A DNA stretch of 62,177 nucleotides from Myxococcaceae bacterium (GCA_004173515.1 SECN01000004.1:1-62177), one strand, 5' to 3'. Counted from the first letter of the stretch, positions 32,870 through 42,370 are shown. The notes: generated by a model from the sequence alone, not told the origin. Made by a program: numbers and translations.

Positions 32870-34813
32870 ATGACCCGCGTCTCCCTTGCTGTCGCAGTGG
32901 CCTTGTGGGCGTTCTCGACGGCGGCACCCGCGCAGGTGCGGGACGCCCGGTCGTGGCCGCTTCCCCAAGCCGCCCCCATGCCGCCGCCCATCGAGGCGCC
33001 ACGCGATACGCCCTTTCCGGGCACCCTCCGGTTGCACGTCGATGCCACCGACACGGCGCGCGGGATCTTCCGTATCACCGAGAGCATCCCCGTCGTGCCC
33101 GGGAGGCGGTTGACGCTGTACTTCCCGCAGTGGCTCCCGGGAGACCATGGGCCCACCGGTCAGTTGGACGCCCTGGCCGGGTTGAAGTTCCAGGCCGGGA
33201 AGAGGGTCGTTGCCTGGACCCGTGATGCCGTTCAGGTCGCGGCATTCCACGTCGACATCCCCGCCGGGGTGACGTCGATCGACGCGCACTACCAGTTCCT
33301 TGGCGCCACGGAGCAGCGCGTGGGCCCGGTGCTGGCAACCTCCACGATGCTGGATCTGCAATGGCACAACCTGGTGTTGTATCCCGCAGGCCATTACGCC
33401 CGTCGCATCACCTATGCGCCCAGCGTGAAGCTGCCGTCCGGCTGGGCGTTCGCCTCTCCGCTGAAAGTCGCCAGCCGCGTCGGCGACGAAGTCCGTTTCG
33501 AGCCCGTGGCGCTGGACACGCTGGTGGATTCGCCTGTCATCGCCGGTCGTGCCTTCAAGCGCATCCTGCTGAGTGACGACCCTGTCCCGGTCCATGTGGA
33601 CATCGTCGCGGAGGAGACCACCGGCCTCGAACCTCCTCCCGGGTTCGTCCAGGGGCACCAGCAACTGGTGCGACAGGCGTATCGGCTCTTCGGCTCACAG
33701 CATTACGACCGTTACGACCTGATGCTCTGGTTGGCGGACGGCTTCGGCCCCAGCTATTTCGAACACCACCGCGCCGGTGAGAACGCCTTGCCCGCCGACT
33801 CCTTCACCACCTGGCAGGACAGGCCCGAGAACCGGAGCCGTCTGGCGCATGGGTTCGTCCACTCGTGGAATGGCCTGTTCCGTCGCCCCGCGGAGATGTG
33901 GACGCCGGACTTCAACACGCCGGAGCGCGACTCGCTGCTCTGGGTGTTCGAGGGATTGACGTCCTACTGGCAGCACGTGCTCACCGCGCGGGCGGGGTTG
34001 TGGACGCGGGAGGACGCGCTCAACGAGTGGACCGCGACGGCGGCGGCCCTGGCCGGTCGCCCCGGCCGGAGCTGGCGCCCGCTCCGGGACGTGACGAACG
34101 ACGCCATCGTGCAGCGCCGCAAGGCCCTCTCCTGGAAGGGCTGGCAGCGCGACATGTTCGATGCCTACTCGGAGGGCGAGTTGATCTGGCTGGAGGCCGA
34201 TACGCTGATCCGCGAGCGCAGCGGCGGTCGCAAGTCGCTCGATGACTTCGCTCGCGCGTTCTTCGGCGTGCGCGATGGCAGCCAGGTGACGATGACGTAC
34301 ACCCTGGAAGACATCGTCACCACGCTCGACGGCATCGCTCCCTACGACTGGTCAGGCTTCTTCCGCTCCAGGATTGAAGAGACGCGCGACGATGCACCCC
34401 TGGGGGGAATCACGCGAGGCGGCTACACGCTTGTCTGGAGCGAAGAACCCACGGGCTCCGTCCAGCGGGCCGAGGTGGCAAGCGGGAACGTGGAGCTCGG
34501 CCACTCCCTCGGCATGGCGCTCGCCAGGGACGGCAAGGTGCTCCGCGTCGATTGGGATGGGCCTGCCTTCCAGGTGGGCCTGTTGCCTGGCGCGGTGGTG
34601 ACGGACGTGAATGGCGCTCCCTACGCCGCGCAGCGGCTGAAGGACGCGCTCAAGGCCACCGCTCGCGGGGAGTCTCTGCGGCTGTCCTGGCGCCAGGGCT
34701 CGGCGACCCGGTCCGCGCCCATTCCCTGGCATGGCGGGCTGCGGTATCCGCGACTGCGGCGGGTGGAGGGAACACCGGCGCTCCTGGATGACATCTTGAA
34801 GCCGCGCGACTGA
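32870..34813 (+). CDS. M61-like peptidase lacking the catalytic glutamate
   Basis: A 647-residue exported protein: signal peptide (ending APAQ), an N-terminal beta domain, an M61 glycyl-aminopeptidase-like core and a C-terminal PDZ-like domain (about residues 540-610). The family zinc motif HExxHxWN...RP appears here as HGFVHSWNGLFRRP (residues 327-340). His327 and His331 and the distal Glu361 (WVFEGLTSYW) are kept, but the catalytic Glu is Gly328 (codon GGG). It may bind zinc without cleaving, or use another base. ATG 32870 starts the signal peptide; longer in-frame extensions overlap the divergent LysR gene. Regulation by that LysR protein is likely from position. Confidence 0.82.
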   Translation: MTRVSLAVAVALWAFSTAAPAQVRDARSWPLPQAAPMPPPIEAPRDTPFPGTLRLHVDATDTARGIFRITESIPVVPGRRLTLYFPQWLPGDHGPTGQLDALAGLKFQAGKRVVAWTRDAVQVAAFHVDIPAGVTSIDAHYQFLGATEQRVGPVLATSTMLDLQWHNLVLYPAGHYARRITYAPSVKLPSGWAFASPLKVASRVGDEVRFEPVALDTLVDSPVIAGRAFKRILLSDDPVPVHVDIVAEETTGLEPPPGFVQGHQQLVRQAYRLFGSQHYDRYDLMLWLADGFGPSYFEHHRAGENALPADSFTTWQDRPENRSRLAHGFVHSWNGLFRRPAEMWTPDFNTPERDSLLWVFEGLTSYWQHVLTARAGLWTREDALNEWTATAAALAGRPGRSWRPLRDVTNDAIVQRRKALSWKGWQRDMFDAYSEGELIWLEADTLIRERSGGRKSLDDFARAFFGVRDGSQVTMTYTLEDIVTTLDGIAPYDWSGFFRSRIEETRDDAPLGGITRGGYTLVWSEEPTGSVQRAEVASGNVELGHSLGMALARDGKVLRVDWDGPAFQVGLLPGAVVTDVNGAPYAAQRLKDALKATARGESLRLSWRQGSATRSAPIPWHGGLRYPRLRRVEGTPALLDDILKPRD

Positions 34814-34870
34814 CGCTGCCTCCGGATGCGGTAGCCTCCGGACTCCCCTGACGTCCTCCGGAGCACTTCC

Positions 34871-35674
34871 ATGGGCCGTGGTCCACGCACCGTCCTCCTG
34901 TCGCTGAGCCTGTTCCTCGCGCTGTCAGCCCCGGCCGCCCGCGCGGATGGCCTCTCCGTCATTCCCTACGGTGACACCTGTTGGGGCTCCGGCACGGACG
35001 CGGACCGGGACGGCCTCAACGACGACTGCGAATACCAGCTGGCGAAGTGGTTCATGCCCCTGTTCTGGTTCGACAGCGGCGAGAGCGGCACGGGCCGTCG
35101 GCCCTACTACGCCGTCAAGAGCGAAGCCTTCGCCACGCGCACCGTGCGCATCTTCTATCTGGACACCTTCTTCGACGACACGGGCGTCACCACCGGGCAC
35201 GACGGCGACCCCGAGTTCCAGATCTTCGAGGTGCACTTCTCCGGCGGGCGCTGGTACCTCGACTGGGCCTACCTGTCCGCCCACCGCAAGAGTTCGTGCG
35301 ACTCGTCCGCGTGGTACGCGTTCGACCAGCTCGAATACGACCTGAGCGATTCACGCAATGGCTATCGCGGGTGGCCCGTCCTCTACATGGCCGAGGACAA
35401 ACACGCCTCCTACAACACCCTGGCCGTGTGTGACCGGGGCTGCTTCCTCCAGGACTTCTGCAGCCGCACCACCGCCCAGTATCTGGACCCCACCGCGAAC
35501 AAGCTCGCCTCGCGCAACGTGGGCTCCACCGCCGTGCCCCTGATCAACGCCGTCATCCTCAACGGCAAGACGGAGCGGCTGCTCGACGACGTGGCGTTCA
35601 CCGGCTGGGATGATCAGTGGTACCGCCCCAACTCCGAGGGCTACAGACGGCACCTCAACGACTTCGGCTTCTGA
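34871..35674 (+). CDS. Secreted protein with calcium-type repeat, Vps62-like
   Basis: A 267-residue exported protein (signal peptide ending PAARA). Near the mature N-terminus [12 protein letters not shown] is a thrombospondin type 3-like calcium-binding repeat. The rest is beta-rich; [15 protein letters not shown] resembles the conserved segment of Vps62-related secreted proteins. Two CxxxxC-type cysteine groups may be disulfides. Substrate or partner unknown. The next gene starts 12 bases later on the same strand, suggesting an operon. Confidence 0.62.
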   Translation: MGRGPRTVLLSLSLFLALSAPAARADGLSVIPYGDTCWGSGTDADRDGLNDDCEYQLAKWFMPLFWFDSGESGTGRRPYYAVKSEAFATRTVRIFYLDTFFDDTGVTTGHDGDPEFQIFEVHFSGGRWYLDWAYLSAHRKSSCDSSAWYAFDQLEYDLSDSRNGYRGWPVLYMAEDKHASYNTLAVCDRGCFLQDFCSRTTAQYLDPTANKLASRNVGSTAVPLINAVILNGKTERLLDDVAFTGWDDQWYRPNSEGYRRHLNDFGF

Positions 35675-35686
35675 GCTCGCGCACCC

Positions 35687-36940
35687 ATGGACACCGGGCG
35701 TGGTGGACGCGGGCCCTGGCGTGGCCCCTCTCGGGTCCTCCTCTTCGGGGGAGGGCTCCTGGTCATCGCCATGGCCTGGGTGCTGGCCCGGACCGAGCGG
35801 CCTCCCCCCACGCCCGCCCCGCCGCGCGTCGTCGTGACGGAGCCCGCGAGGAAGGAAGAGGCCGCCGCGCGCGCAGTGCCTCCCGCGCGGCCATTGCCCG
35901 CCGCCACGCAGGTCCCTCCCGCCGCGACCGGTGAGGCCCTCTCCGCTGCCCTGAACGAGGAGCGCGTGGTGGTTGCGTCGAGCACCGTCATCGAGGGGCT
36001 CGACGCGGACCAGCCGTGGGTCTGCGCGGGCGAGCTGTTGACGCTGTCCGCGCGCGTGGGCGGCACCTCGGAGCCAGGCGTCGTTGCTCGTTGGGTGTGG
36101 CCGGGGATGCAAAGCGGGGCGGAGCTGCATCCCGGTGCACGCCTTGCGTGGCGTGCCCCCGCGACCGCGGGCCGGTACTTCGTTCGCTTCCAGCTCTGCA
36201 AGGACCTGGGAGGCCGCCGCGTCGGTGTGCTGGCCGAGCAGGTCGCTGGCATCGACGTGCGCGCCTGTGGAGCGCAGGAGGGACAGGCCCACCTGCTTCG
36301 CATCGCGGTCACCCAGCGAGACCCCACCACCTTCGACCTCCGGGCGGTGTCTCCTGTTCCTGTCACCGCGTACACGTGGGACTTCGGTGACGGAAGCTCC
36401 CTCGTGACGACGGGGCTTGAAGTCACGCATGCCTTCGCGCCGCCCGCGCCGGGGGCGCAGGACGTCCGGGTCCATACCGTGCGGCTGACGGCAGGAGGGC
36501 AGGGCGCGACGGCGTTCGTGCAGGTCCGCGCACAGCCCCCATCCGAAGGGGCTCCCTCCGCGAGCTTGAAGCTGGAACGGGTGGCCGCGCGCTCCGCGAA
36601 CGACGGCTGGAGGAGCCAGCTCCAGGTGGACGTGCCCGAGGACACCCATGTCGTCTGGGAGCATGTGGAGCGCCTCACCGTGAGCTGGGATGATCAGGTG
36701 GACACCCGCACCCACGGATGGCGGGAGCTCATCACCGTGGAGGAGGACCTGGGCCGTGGAGGCTTCCGGGGTTTCATCACCGTGCCCTCTGGCGACGTGC
36801 GGCCGGAGGTGAAGCAGGTCCTCGACACCCTCCATGGGCGCGATGCGCTGGGCCAGGAGGTGTCGTTGTCCTGGGCGTCCTTCAAGGCGGAGCCCCCGCG
36901 TGCGTCACCCGTGCCGACGGAGCGGCCCCTTCCGAAATAG
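35687..36940 (+). CDS. Membrane-anchored PKD-domain protein
   Basis: A 417-residue protein with a single N-terminal membrane segment (VLLFGGGLLVIAMAWVLA) followed by a proline/alanine-rich linker and an extracytoplasmic region. A PKD-type beta-sandwich is recognisable by AYTWDFGDGSSLVTTGLEVTHAF at about residues 225-245. The rest is beta-rich and unrecognised. It follows the Vps62-like gene by 12 bases and may be its partner in the envelope. Confidence 0.68.
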   Translation: MDTGRGGRGPWRGPSRVLLFGGGLLVIAMAWVLARTERPPPTPAPPRVVVTEPARKEEAAARAVPPARPLPAATQVPPAATGEALSAALNEERVVVASSTVIEGLDADQPWVCAGELLTLSARVGGTSEPGVVARWVWPGMQSGAELHPGARLAWRAPATAGRYFVRFQLCKDLGGRRVGVLAEQVAGIDVRACGAQEGQAHLLRIAVTQRDPTTFDLRAVSPVPVTAYTWDFGDGSSLVTTGLEVTHAFAPPAPGAQDVRVHTVRLTAGGQGATAFVQVRAQPPSEGAPSASLKLERVAARSANDGWRSQLQVDVPEDTHVVWEHVERLTVSWDDQVDTRTHGWRELITVEEDLGRGGFRGFITVPSGDVRPEVKQVLDTLHGRDALGQEVSLSWASFKAEPPRASPVPTERPLPK

Positions 36941-36970
36941 CCGCTCGCGGAAGGGACCCGTCGAGCCTGC

Positions 36971-37717
36971 TCAGGCCGCCGACCGGGCCAGCGCGACCGC
37001 GTCGGGACCCGCCGGAAAGCGGAGCTTCTCCGACGTGTCATTCGCGGCGTGCCAGACCGCTTCGGCCACGTCGGACTCGCGCGTCACCGCAGCGGGCTGC
37101 CCGAACGAGGCGAAGATGCGCTGTGCGAGAGGCGCGTACGGTTCGGGGAACAGCCCCTCCATGCGGGGGCCGCCGTTGCTCGTGAAACGGGTGTTCGGGC
37201 AATAGCCCGGCTCGACGAGCTTCACGCGCAGGTTGAAGGCTTCGAGTTCGAACGCGAGCGACGCCGTGAACCCTTCGATGGCCACCTTGCTCGCGGTGTA
37301 CACGGCCACCAGCGGCATCGGCGTCAGCGTCGCGCTCGACGTCACGTTGACGACCACTCCCGACCTGCGTGCGCGAAACCCGGGCAGCACCGCCTGTGTC
37401 ATCGCCATCACGCCGAAGACGTTGGTCTCGAACACATCCCGCACCGTGGCCATCGGCGTGGCCTCGAAGGCCCCCATGAGCCCGAGGCCCGCGTTGTTGA
37501 CGAGCACGTCGATGGGTCCGCTCGCCTCCAGCGCCGCCGCGATGCTCTCGGGCTTCGTCACGTCGAGCGGCACCACGCGCAGCCGGTCCGAACGCGGGAG
37601 GACGTCCTCGCGTGGCGTTCGCATGGTCGCGATCACGTTCCAGCCCTGCGCGTGAAAGTGGCGCGCGGTCTCGAGTCCGTAGCCGGAGGAGCACCCCGTG
37701 ATGAGCACCGTCTTCAT
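36971..37717 (-). CDS. Short-chain dehydrogenase/reductase
   Basis: A 248-residue NAD(P)-dependent oxidoreductase of the classical SDR family. The cofactor motif VLITGCSSGYGLETA is at the N-terminus, NNAG is present, and the catalytic YxxxK is in AVYTASKVAIEG with the upstream serine in NVTSSATL. ATG 37717 has a strong GGGAGGAGG site; longer in-frame starts are rejected. It is divergent from an AraC-type regulator, the likely controller. Confidence 0.9.
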   Translation of the reverse strand: MKTVLITGCSSGYGLETARHFHAQGWNVIATMRTPREDVLPRSDRLRVVPLDVTKPESIAAALEASGPIDVLVNNAGLGLMGAFEATPMATVRDVFETNVFGVMAMTQAVLPGFRARRSGVVVNVTSSATLTPMPLVAVYTASKVAIEGFTASLAFELEAFNLRVKLVEPGYCPNTRFTSNGGPRMEGLFPEPYAPLAQRIFASFGQPAAVTRESDVAEAVWHAANDTSEKLRFPAGPDAVALARSAA

Positions 37718-37814
37718 GACCCTCCTCCCGCGTTGCATCCGTACGTTGCCTTCATGTCGACTCCTTGCCGCGATTCGCGCGGCGTCGATGCATTCAAGGT
37801 ACGTTCGGCCGACA

Positions 37815-37858
37815 GGACTCTCCACCACGTGGAGTCCGTATTTCTTTTGCTAGAGTCC
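37815..37858. promoter_or_regulatory. Repeated GGACTC half-sites in the SDR-AraC promoter
   Basis: GGACTC (37815-37820), GGAGTCC (37831-37837) and GAGTCC (37853-37858). The first two form an imperfect inverted repeat and the third is a direct copy. They lie just upstream of the AraC-type start at 37863. Plausible operator. Confidence 0.35.
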
Positions 37859-37862
37859 AGCC

Positions 37863-38786
37863 ATGGTCGATCCCCTCTCTGAAGTCATCGCCTTGCTTCA
37901 GCCAAGAGCCGTCTTCTCGAAGGGCATCAGCGGAGCGGGTCGCTGGGGCGTTCGCTACTCGGACTTTGGCCAGCCGAGCTTCTGTGCCGTGCTCGAAGGG
38001 CGCTGCCGACTCGCTGTCGATGGCCAGCCCGCCCTCACGCTCATGGCAGGAGATTTCGTCCTCTTGCCGGCGACCCCGGGCTTCACCCTGTCTGGCTTCG
38101 AACCGGTGAGGGCCGAGCGCATCGATCCCAAGGTGACGCCCTCACCGAAGGGGGAGGTGCGTCACGGCACGCGCGGCGGCCACCCCGATGTGCGCCTGCT
38201 CGGAGGTTACTTCGTCTTCGACTCGCCGGACGCGGCCCTGATGGTGTCGTTGCTTCCGGCCCTGGTTCACGTGCGCGGCGTGGAGCGGCTCTCGGTGTTG
38301 GTACGGCTTGTCGGCGACGAGACGGGCGAGCAGCGCTCGGGCCGCGACCTCGTGCTCACGCGTCTCGTGGAGCTGCTGCTCATCGAAGCGCTGCGGTCGA
38401 CATCGAGCGACGATGCGCCGCCAGGGCTCCTGCGCGCTCTGGCCGATGCGCGGCTCGCACCCGCGATACGGCAGATGCACGGTCACCTCACGCGGCCATG
38501 GACGGTGGCGCAGCTCGCGAAGAGCGCGTCCCTTTCGCGCTCGGCATTCTTCGAGCGCTTCACGCGCACCGTCGGCCTGCCCCCGATGGAGTACCTGCTG
38601 GACTGGCGGATGGCCGTCGCGAGGGGGCTGCTTCGCCGCCGGGAGCTCGCCATCTCCGAGGTCGCCGAGCGCGTCGGGTACAGCTCGGCGAGCACCTTCA
38701 CCACGGCGTTCAGCCGCCACGTGGGCCAGTCTCCGGGCCGCTATGCGCGGTCAAGCCAGGCGGCCCTCGATGCCTCCCCTGTTTGA
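37863..38786 (+). CDS. AraC family transcriptional regulator with cupin domain
   Basis: A 307-residue regulator. The N-terminal ~180 residues form a cupin-like sensing domain (AVLEGRCRLAVDGQPALTLMAGDFVLLP). The C-terminal pair of helix-turn-helix motifs is clear: WTVAQLAKSASLSRSAFFERF and ISEVAERVGYSSASTFTTAF. It resembles AraC/XylS regulators that control a divergent oxidoreductase. It is divergent from the SDR gene with half-site repeats between. Convergent with the hydrolase that follows. Confidence 0.9.
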   Translation: MVDPLSEVIALLQPRAVFSKGISGAGRWGVRYSDFGQPSFCAVLEGRCRLAVDGQPALTLMAGDFVLLPATPGFTLSGFEPVRAERIDPKVTPSPKGEVRHGTRGGHPDVRLLGGYFVFDSPDAALMVSLLPALVHVRGVERLSVLVRLVGDETGEQRSGRDLVLTRLVELLLIEALRSTSSDDAPPGLLRALADARLAPAIRQMHGHLTRPWTVAQLAKSASLSRSAFFERFTRTVGLPPMEYLLDWRMAVARGLLRRRELAISEVAERVGYSSASTFTTAFSRHVGQSPGRYARSSQAALDASPV

Positions 38787-38817
38787 GCTGAGTGGAGAGA
38801 CAACAGCCGGGAGCCCG

Positions 38818-39810
38818 TCAGGTCTGGCGCTCGGACGAGGGGGACGGATGGGCCTCCGTCGCCTCTCTGGATTCAACCCGGCCGAGCGGGTTGGCCGCGC
38901 CCGTCAGCGTGCTTTGCGCATCCTGCCAGGCGGAGTCTCCGGGGTAGAGCTGGGTGCGGAGGTAGGCGCGGATGAGAAGCTGGACGGCCGCTACGCGCGC
39001 GGGGTTCTCGTCCGTGGTCTCGGCGACGTCATACCCCGAGACTCCGCCAAGCCCGTGGCCTGCGTCGAACAGCGTGACCAGGGACTTGGGGCCTGGGGCG
39101 AGGAAGTAGGGATCGGCGTGCCAGTCGGCGCCCGCGACCGTCAGGTGGGGCGAGTCGTCCTTGTCTCCGGCGATCACGAGCGCGGGCGTCGCCATCCTGG
39201 AGAAATCGATGGTCGAGAAGAAGGGGTAGTTCTCGGCGGCGAACTTGCTGAGGGCGTCGCCCCTGCCGGGCGCGGCGAGCAGCACGCCCGCCTTGATCCG
39301 GGGCTCGGCGAGGTTCACTTCCGTTCCGTCATGGAGCTCCCTCTGCCGCGCGCCCAGCAGCAGGCTCGCGGTGTGCCCGCCCAGTGAGTGCCCGATGACG
39401 GCCACCTTGCTTCGGTCCAGGCGCCCGGCGAGTCCAGGCACGGCGCGCTCAATCGCATCGAGTTGGTCGAGGATGCGCGTCATGTCCTGGGCTCGCGAGC
39501 GCCAGTACAGAGGCGCATCGGGGTCATGGGCGTCGAGGGTGAGTGTCTTTGAGTCGAGATGCGTGGGCTGGAGCACGACGAAGCCGTTCGCCGCCAGGTC
39601 ATTGGCGAGCGGGGCGTAGCCATTCAATGACGAGAGGTGGTTGGAGCGGCCGTGGCCATGCGAGAGCAGGACGATGGGCAACGCGCTCCCGGTCACGGGC
39701 GCGGAGACGCGCACCTGGAGGGCGACGGCCCGGCCGGGCGCTGGCAGGATGACCGGGCTGATCGAGAGGACCGGGGTGGGGGCGCTGGGGGTGGGAGTCC
39801 GTTCGCTCAT
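38818..39810 (-). CDS. Alpha/beta hydrolase (PAF-acetylhydrolase/dienelactone type)
   Basis: A 330-residue cytosolic hydrolase. The nucleophile elbow is GHSLGG (in VAVIGHSLGGHTASLLLG), the oxyanion region is LSHGHGRSN and a late DAGHGLGG gives the catalytic histidine. It resembles platelet-activating-factor acetylhydrolase-like or chlorophyllase-like enzymes. GAAAGGAAAT upstream is a good ribosome-binding site for ATG 39810. Ester substrate unknown. Confidence 0.85.
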   Translation of the reverse strand: MSERTPTPSAPTPVLSISPVILPAPGRAVALQVRVSAPVTGSALPIVLLSHGHGRSNHLSSLNGYAPLANDLAANGFVVLQPTHLDSKTLTLDAHDPDAPLYWRSRAQDMTRILDQLDAIERAVPGLAGRLDRSKVAVIGHSLGGHTASLLLGARQRELHDGTEVNLAEPRIKAGVLLAAPGRGDALSKFAAENYPFFSTIDFSRMATPALVIAGDKDDSPHLTVAGADWHADPYFLAPGPKSLVTLFDAGHGLGGVSGYDVAETTDENPARVAAVQLLIRAYLRTQLYPGDSAWQDAQSTLTGAANPLGRVESREATEAHPSPSSERQT

Positions 39811-40108
39811 GATGTGGATTTCCTTTCGTGGGCTCGGCCCCGCGAGAGGGCCCGGAGACGAGAGCGCGGACTATGAGGCGCGGTGCGATGCGCGTATTGG
39901 AAGGACCGGACAATTTCATCGGTCCTTCCGCCCGTCTTGAAGGGCCGCGGTGGACGCGCGAGGGTAGGAGGATGCCGAGCACGATGGACTCCGCCGCCGT
40001 GACGTTCTCGCTGGCCTGCTGCTGCTCGGGCAGCTGGACGCGCAGGCGCTGGAGGTCTTCCGCTCGTCTGAAACCAACATCCGCGCCACGAGCAATCAAT
40101 GGCAGCGC

Positions 40109-40804
40109 GTGGACTTCTGGGAGAAGGCGGAAATGGGGCAGGGGGAGTGGGGCGCGTTCCAGAGCCTCAATTTCGTGACGGACTGCAATGACTCACAGCT
40201 CTACCTGGTGGGCACGCGGCTGGGCGGGCTGCGCTGGGGCGCGGTGAGCGACGACTACGCCCACCTGTACCGGGTGAAGCTCGACGGCCACATGCGCATC
40301 GAGCACGTCGCATCCAAGCACCTGTACTGCAGCAACGACGGGTCGCGGCAGTGCAACCTGGACGCCGCCGCCGGCATCTTCGTGGGGCCCGACCGCGGCC
40401 TCATCCTCTACGCCACCGAGCACGCGGATGACGGCCCTGGCTCGACGGTGAAGATGATGGAGTTCCGAAGCGTCTGGGCGGACACCTCCTGCCGCGCCGA
40501 CCTCCAGCGCGCCTACGTGGACTTCTACGACGACTCCGACTTCAGCGACCGGGGCTTCATCCTCGACTACGAGGACCAGGGGCTGAAGAACTGGGCCCGC
40601 TTCGACGCCGTGGACAAGTTCAACGACAAGGCCTCCTCGGTCCGTTGGTGCATCCCGCCGGGCCATCGCGTGCGGCTCTACAACGACTCCAACCACCAGG
40701 GCGGCTACAAGGACCTCGTCGGCGACGGCCTGCCCCACGAGGTCAACCTGAACCAGTGGAGCTTCGGGGACAAGGTGTCCTCCGCGCGGTGGCTGGCCTA
40801 CTGA
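40109..40804 (+). CDS. Beta/gamma-crystallin-like secreted protein, 5' end probably frameshifted
   Basis: The open frame gives 231 residues from a GTG at 40109. The C-terminal ~95 residues carry two Greek-key repeats (YVDFYDDSDFSDRGFIL, KASSVRW; RVRLYNDSNHQGGY, KVSSARW) like myxobacterial protein S and other beta/gamma-crystallins. The frame is open upstream back to a stop at 39965, and encodes a signal-peptide-like stretch (RRRDVLAGLLLLGQLDAQA) with no ATG, GTG or TTG. ATG codons with an AGGAGG site (39966-39971) occur one frame away at 39972 and 39984. A one-base shift near 39985-40000 would restore a complete secreted protein. It is therefore either a recent frameshift or a sequencing error. 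Calcium-binding spore-coat or envelope role inferred. Confidence 0.65.
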   Translation: MDFWEKAEMGQGEWGAFQSLNFVTDCNDSQLYLVGTRLGGLRWGAVSDDYAHLYRVKLDGHMRIEHVASKHLYCSNDGSRQCNLDAAAGIFVGPDRGLILYATEHADDGPGSTVKMMEFRSVWADTSCRADLQRAYVDFYDDSDFSDRGFILDYEDQGLKNWARFDAVDKFNDKASSVRWCIPPGHRVRLYNDSNHQGGYKDLVGDGLPHEVNLNQWSFGDKVSSARWLAY

Positions 40805-40922
40805 GAACAATGTTCTCACGCTCCCGCGAAAACTGGACCCCTCCGCCCGATGGAATAGAACCCCGCGCCTGGCCACGCCTGGTGCGCCCGGAAACAACAT
40901 TTCATCCAGGAGGGGAGTCCGC

Positions 40923-41303
40923 ATGAAGAAGACGGGAATGATGTGGGGTCTGTGTGTCGCGATGGGTCTGTGCACCGCCAGCTTCGCCGGCGAGAGGTTC
41001 AGCTCCTCGGTCTTCGTCAACACCACGACCCGTGCTTTCAGCGGCAACCTGGGGACGGCCCGCAACAGCTCGGACGGCCTGCAGAATCTGTCTTGTTATA
41101 CCGTCTCGACTGGCGCCGGGGGTTGCTCCGCGACGGATTCCTCCGGCGTGAGCGCGAGCTGCGTGACCAGCGACGCCGAAGCGCTCGCGACGATCCGTGC
41201 GCTGAACGAGGATTCGAACCTGCAGGTCTCCTACGACAGCATGGGGGTCTGCACGTTCATCTGGGTCTTCACCGGCTCCAAGTACGAGACCAAGGGGCCC
41301 TGA
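40923..41303 (+). CDS. Small secreted protein of unknown function
   Basis: A 126-residue exported protein (signal peptide ending TASFA). The mature part is Ser/Thr/Asn-rich with four cysteines, probably two disulfides, and ends SKYETKGP. AGGAGGGGAGTCC precedes the ATG. No family recognised. It is followed on the same strand by a coiled-coil membrane protein 28 bases later. Confidence 0.7.
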   Translation: MKKTGMMWGLCVAMGLCTASFAGERFSSSVFVNTTTRAFSGNLGTARNSSDGLQNLSCYTVSTGAGGCSATDSSGVSASCVTSDAEALATIRALNEDSNLQVSYDSMGVCTFIWVFTGSKYETKGP

Positions 41304-41331
41304 GCCTCTCGCATTGAAGGCAACCCGCGCC

Positions 41332-41871
41332 ATGATTCCACTCAGCCGCACGCTCGTCGTGCTCAACCTGATGTTCTTCGGCGCGGGGTCAGCCCTCTTC
41401 GTGCAGGGCCAGCGCGCCTCCTCCAGTGCCCAGAACCTGGAAGCCCGGTGGGAGCGGCTGGAGGAGCGTCTCGACCTGTTGCTCGCGCAGCGCCAGGGCC
41501 CCGCCGCTGTGCAACTGCCTGGTGTGCCCGCCCCGGCGGCCGTGCTGCCCGCGGACCTGGACGCGCGCATCGAACAGGCGGTGAGCCGCGCGTTGCAGGC
41601 CCAGGCCTCCAGCGCCGCGCCGCGCGAGGACGCCCCGAAGCCCCAGGCGCCGCCCGTCCCCGACGCGCGGAACGCCGCGGCCTGGGCCCGTGGCAATGAG
41701 GCGCTGGAGCGGGCCCTCTCCGCCCGCCGTTGGGGAGAGGCCGAGGCGCGCGAGCTGTCGGCGTCCGTGCCCGCGCTCACGCCGCAGCAGCAGATGGACC
41801 TGCTGCGCCGGCTCAGCGTGGCCATCAACGAAGGCCAGTTGAAGGTGGAGACGCGCGGCCCGCTCTTCTAG
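41332..41871 (+). CDS. Membrane-anchored coiled-coil protein
   Basis: A 179-residue protein with an N-terminal membrane segment (TLVVLNLMFFGAGSALFV), a short coiled coil (LEARWERLEERLDLLLAQR), a proline/alanine-rich linker and a helical C-terminus. ATG 41332 is preferred to the TTG at 41314. No enzyme motif. Probably an envelope scaffold. Convergent with the VOC gene, 13 bases away. Confidence 0.6.
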   Translation: MIPLSRTLVVLNLMFFGAGSALFVQGQRASSSAQNLEARWERLEERLDLLLAQRQGPAAVQLPGVPAPAAVLPADLDARIEQAVSRALQAQASSAAPREDAPKPQAPPVPDARNAAAWARGNEALERALSARRWGEAEARELSASVPALTPQQQMDLLRRLSVAINEGQLKVETRGPLF

Positions 41872-41884
41872 CCAGCAGTGGCGG

Positions 41885-42370
41885 CTACCGCGCCTCCGCG
41901 GCCTGCTTCAGCGCGGCGATGTCCAGCTTCACCATCTTCATCATCGCGCGCATGACGCGGTCCCGCTTCGCCTCGTCCGGGTCCTGCAACAACTCCGGCA
42001 TCACCGTGGGGACGATCTGCCACGACAGCCCGAAGCGGTCCTTGAGCCAGCCACACTGCACGGGCCTGCCTCCGTTCGCGATGAGCTTGTCCCACAGTTC
42101 GTCCACCTCCGCCTGCGTCTCACAGCTCACGCTCAGCGAAATGGCATCCGTGTAGGGGAGCCCCGGCCCGCCATTGAGCGCGAGGAAGCGCTGTCCCGCG
42201 AGCTCGAACTCGATGGTCAGCACCGAGCCCTTGGGGCCGGGCCCCGCCTCCGTGTGACGGGCGACCTGCACGACCTTCGAGTCCTTGAAGATGGACGTGT
42301 AGAAGCCCACGAGTTCTTCCGCGTTGTTGTTGCACCACAGGCAGGTGATGATCTTCTGGGGAACGGACAT
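41885..42370 (-). CDS. VOC family protein (PhnB / 3-demethylubiquinone methyltransferase-like)
   Basis: A 161-residue protein of the PhnB-like VOC group: TCLWCNNNAEELVGFYTSIF, VLTIEFELAGQRFLALNGGP and the ILDxDPDEAKRDRVM-type end (LQDPDEAKRDRVMRAMM). Such proteins are small metal-binding or ligand-binding dimers of uncertain reaction. Length is typical. The gene is alone between the convergent coiled-coil gene and the radical-SAM/UdgX operon. Confidence 0.85.
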   Translation of the reverse strand: MSVPQKIITCLWCNNNAEELVGFYTSIFKDSKVVQVARHTEAGPGPKGSVLTIEFELAGQRFLALNGGPGLPYTDAISLSVSCETQAEVDELWDKLIANGGRPVQCGWLKDRFGLSWQIVPTVMPELLQDPDEAKRDRVMRAMMKMVKLDIAALKQAAEAR

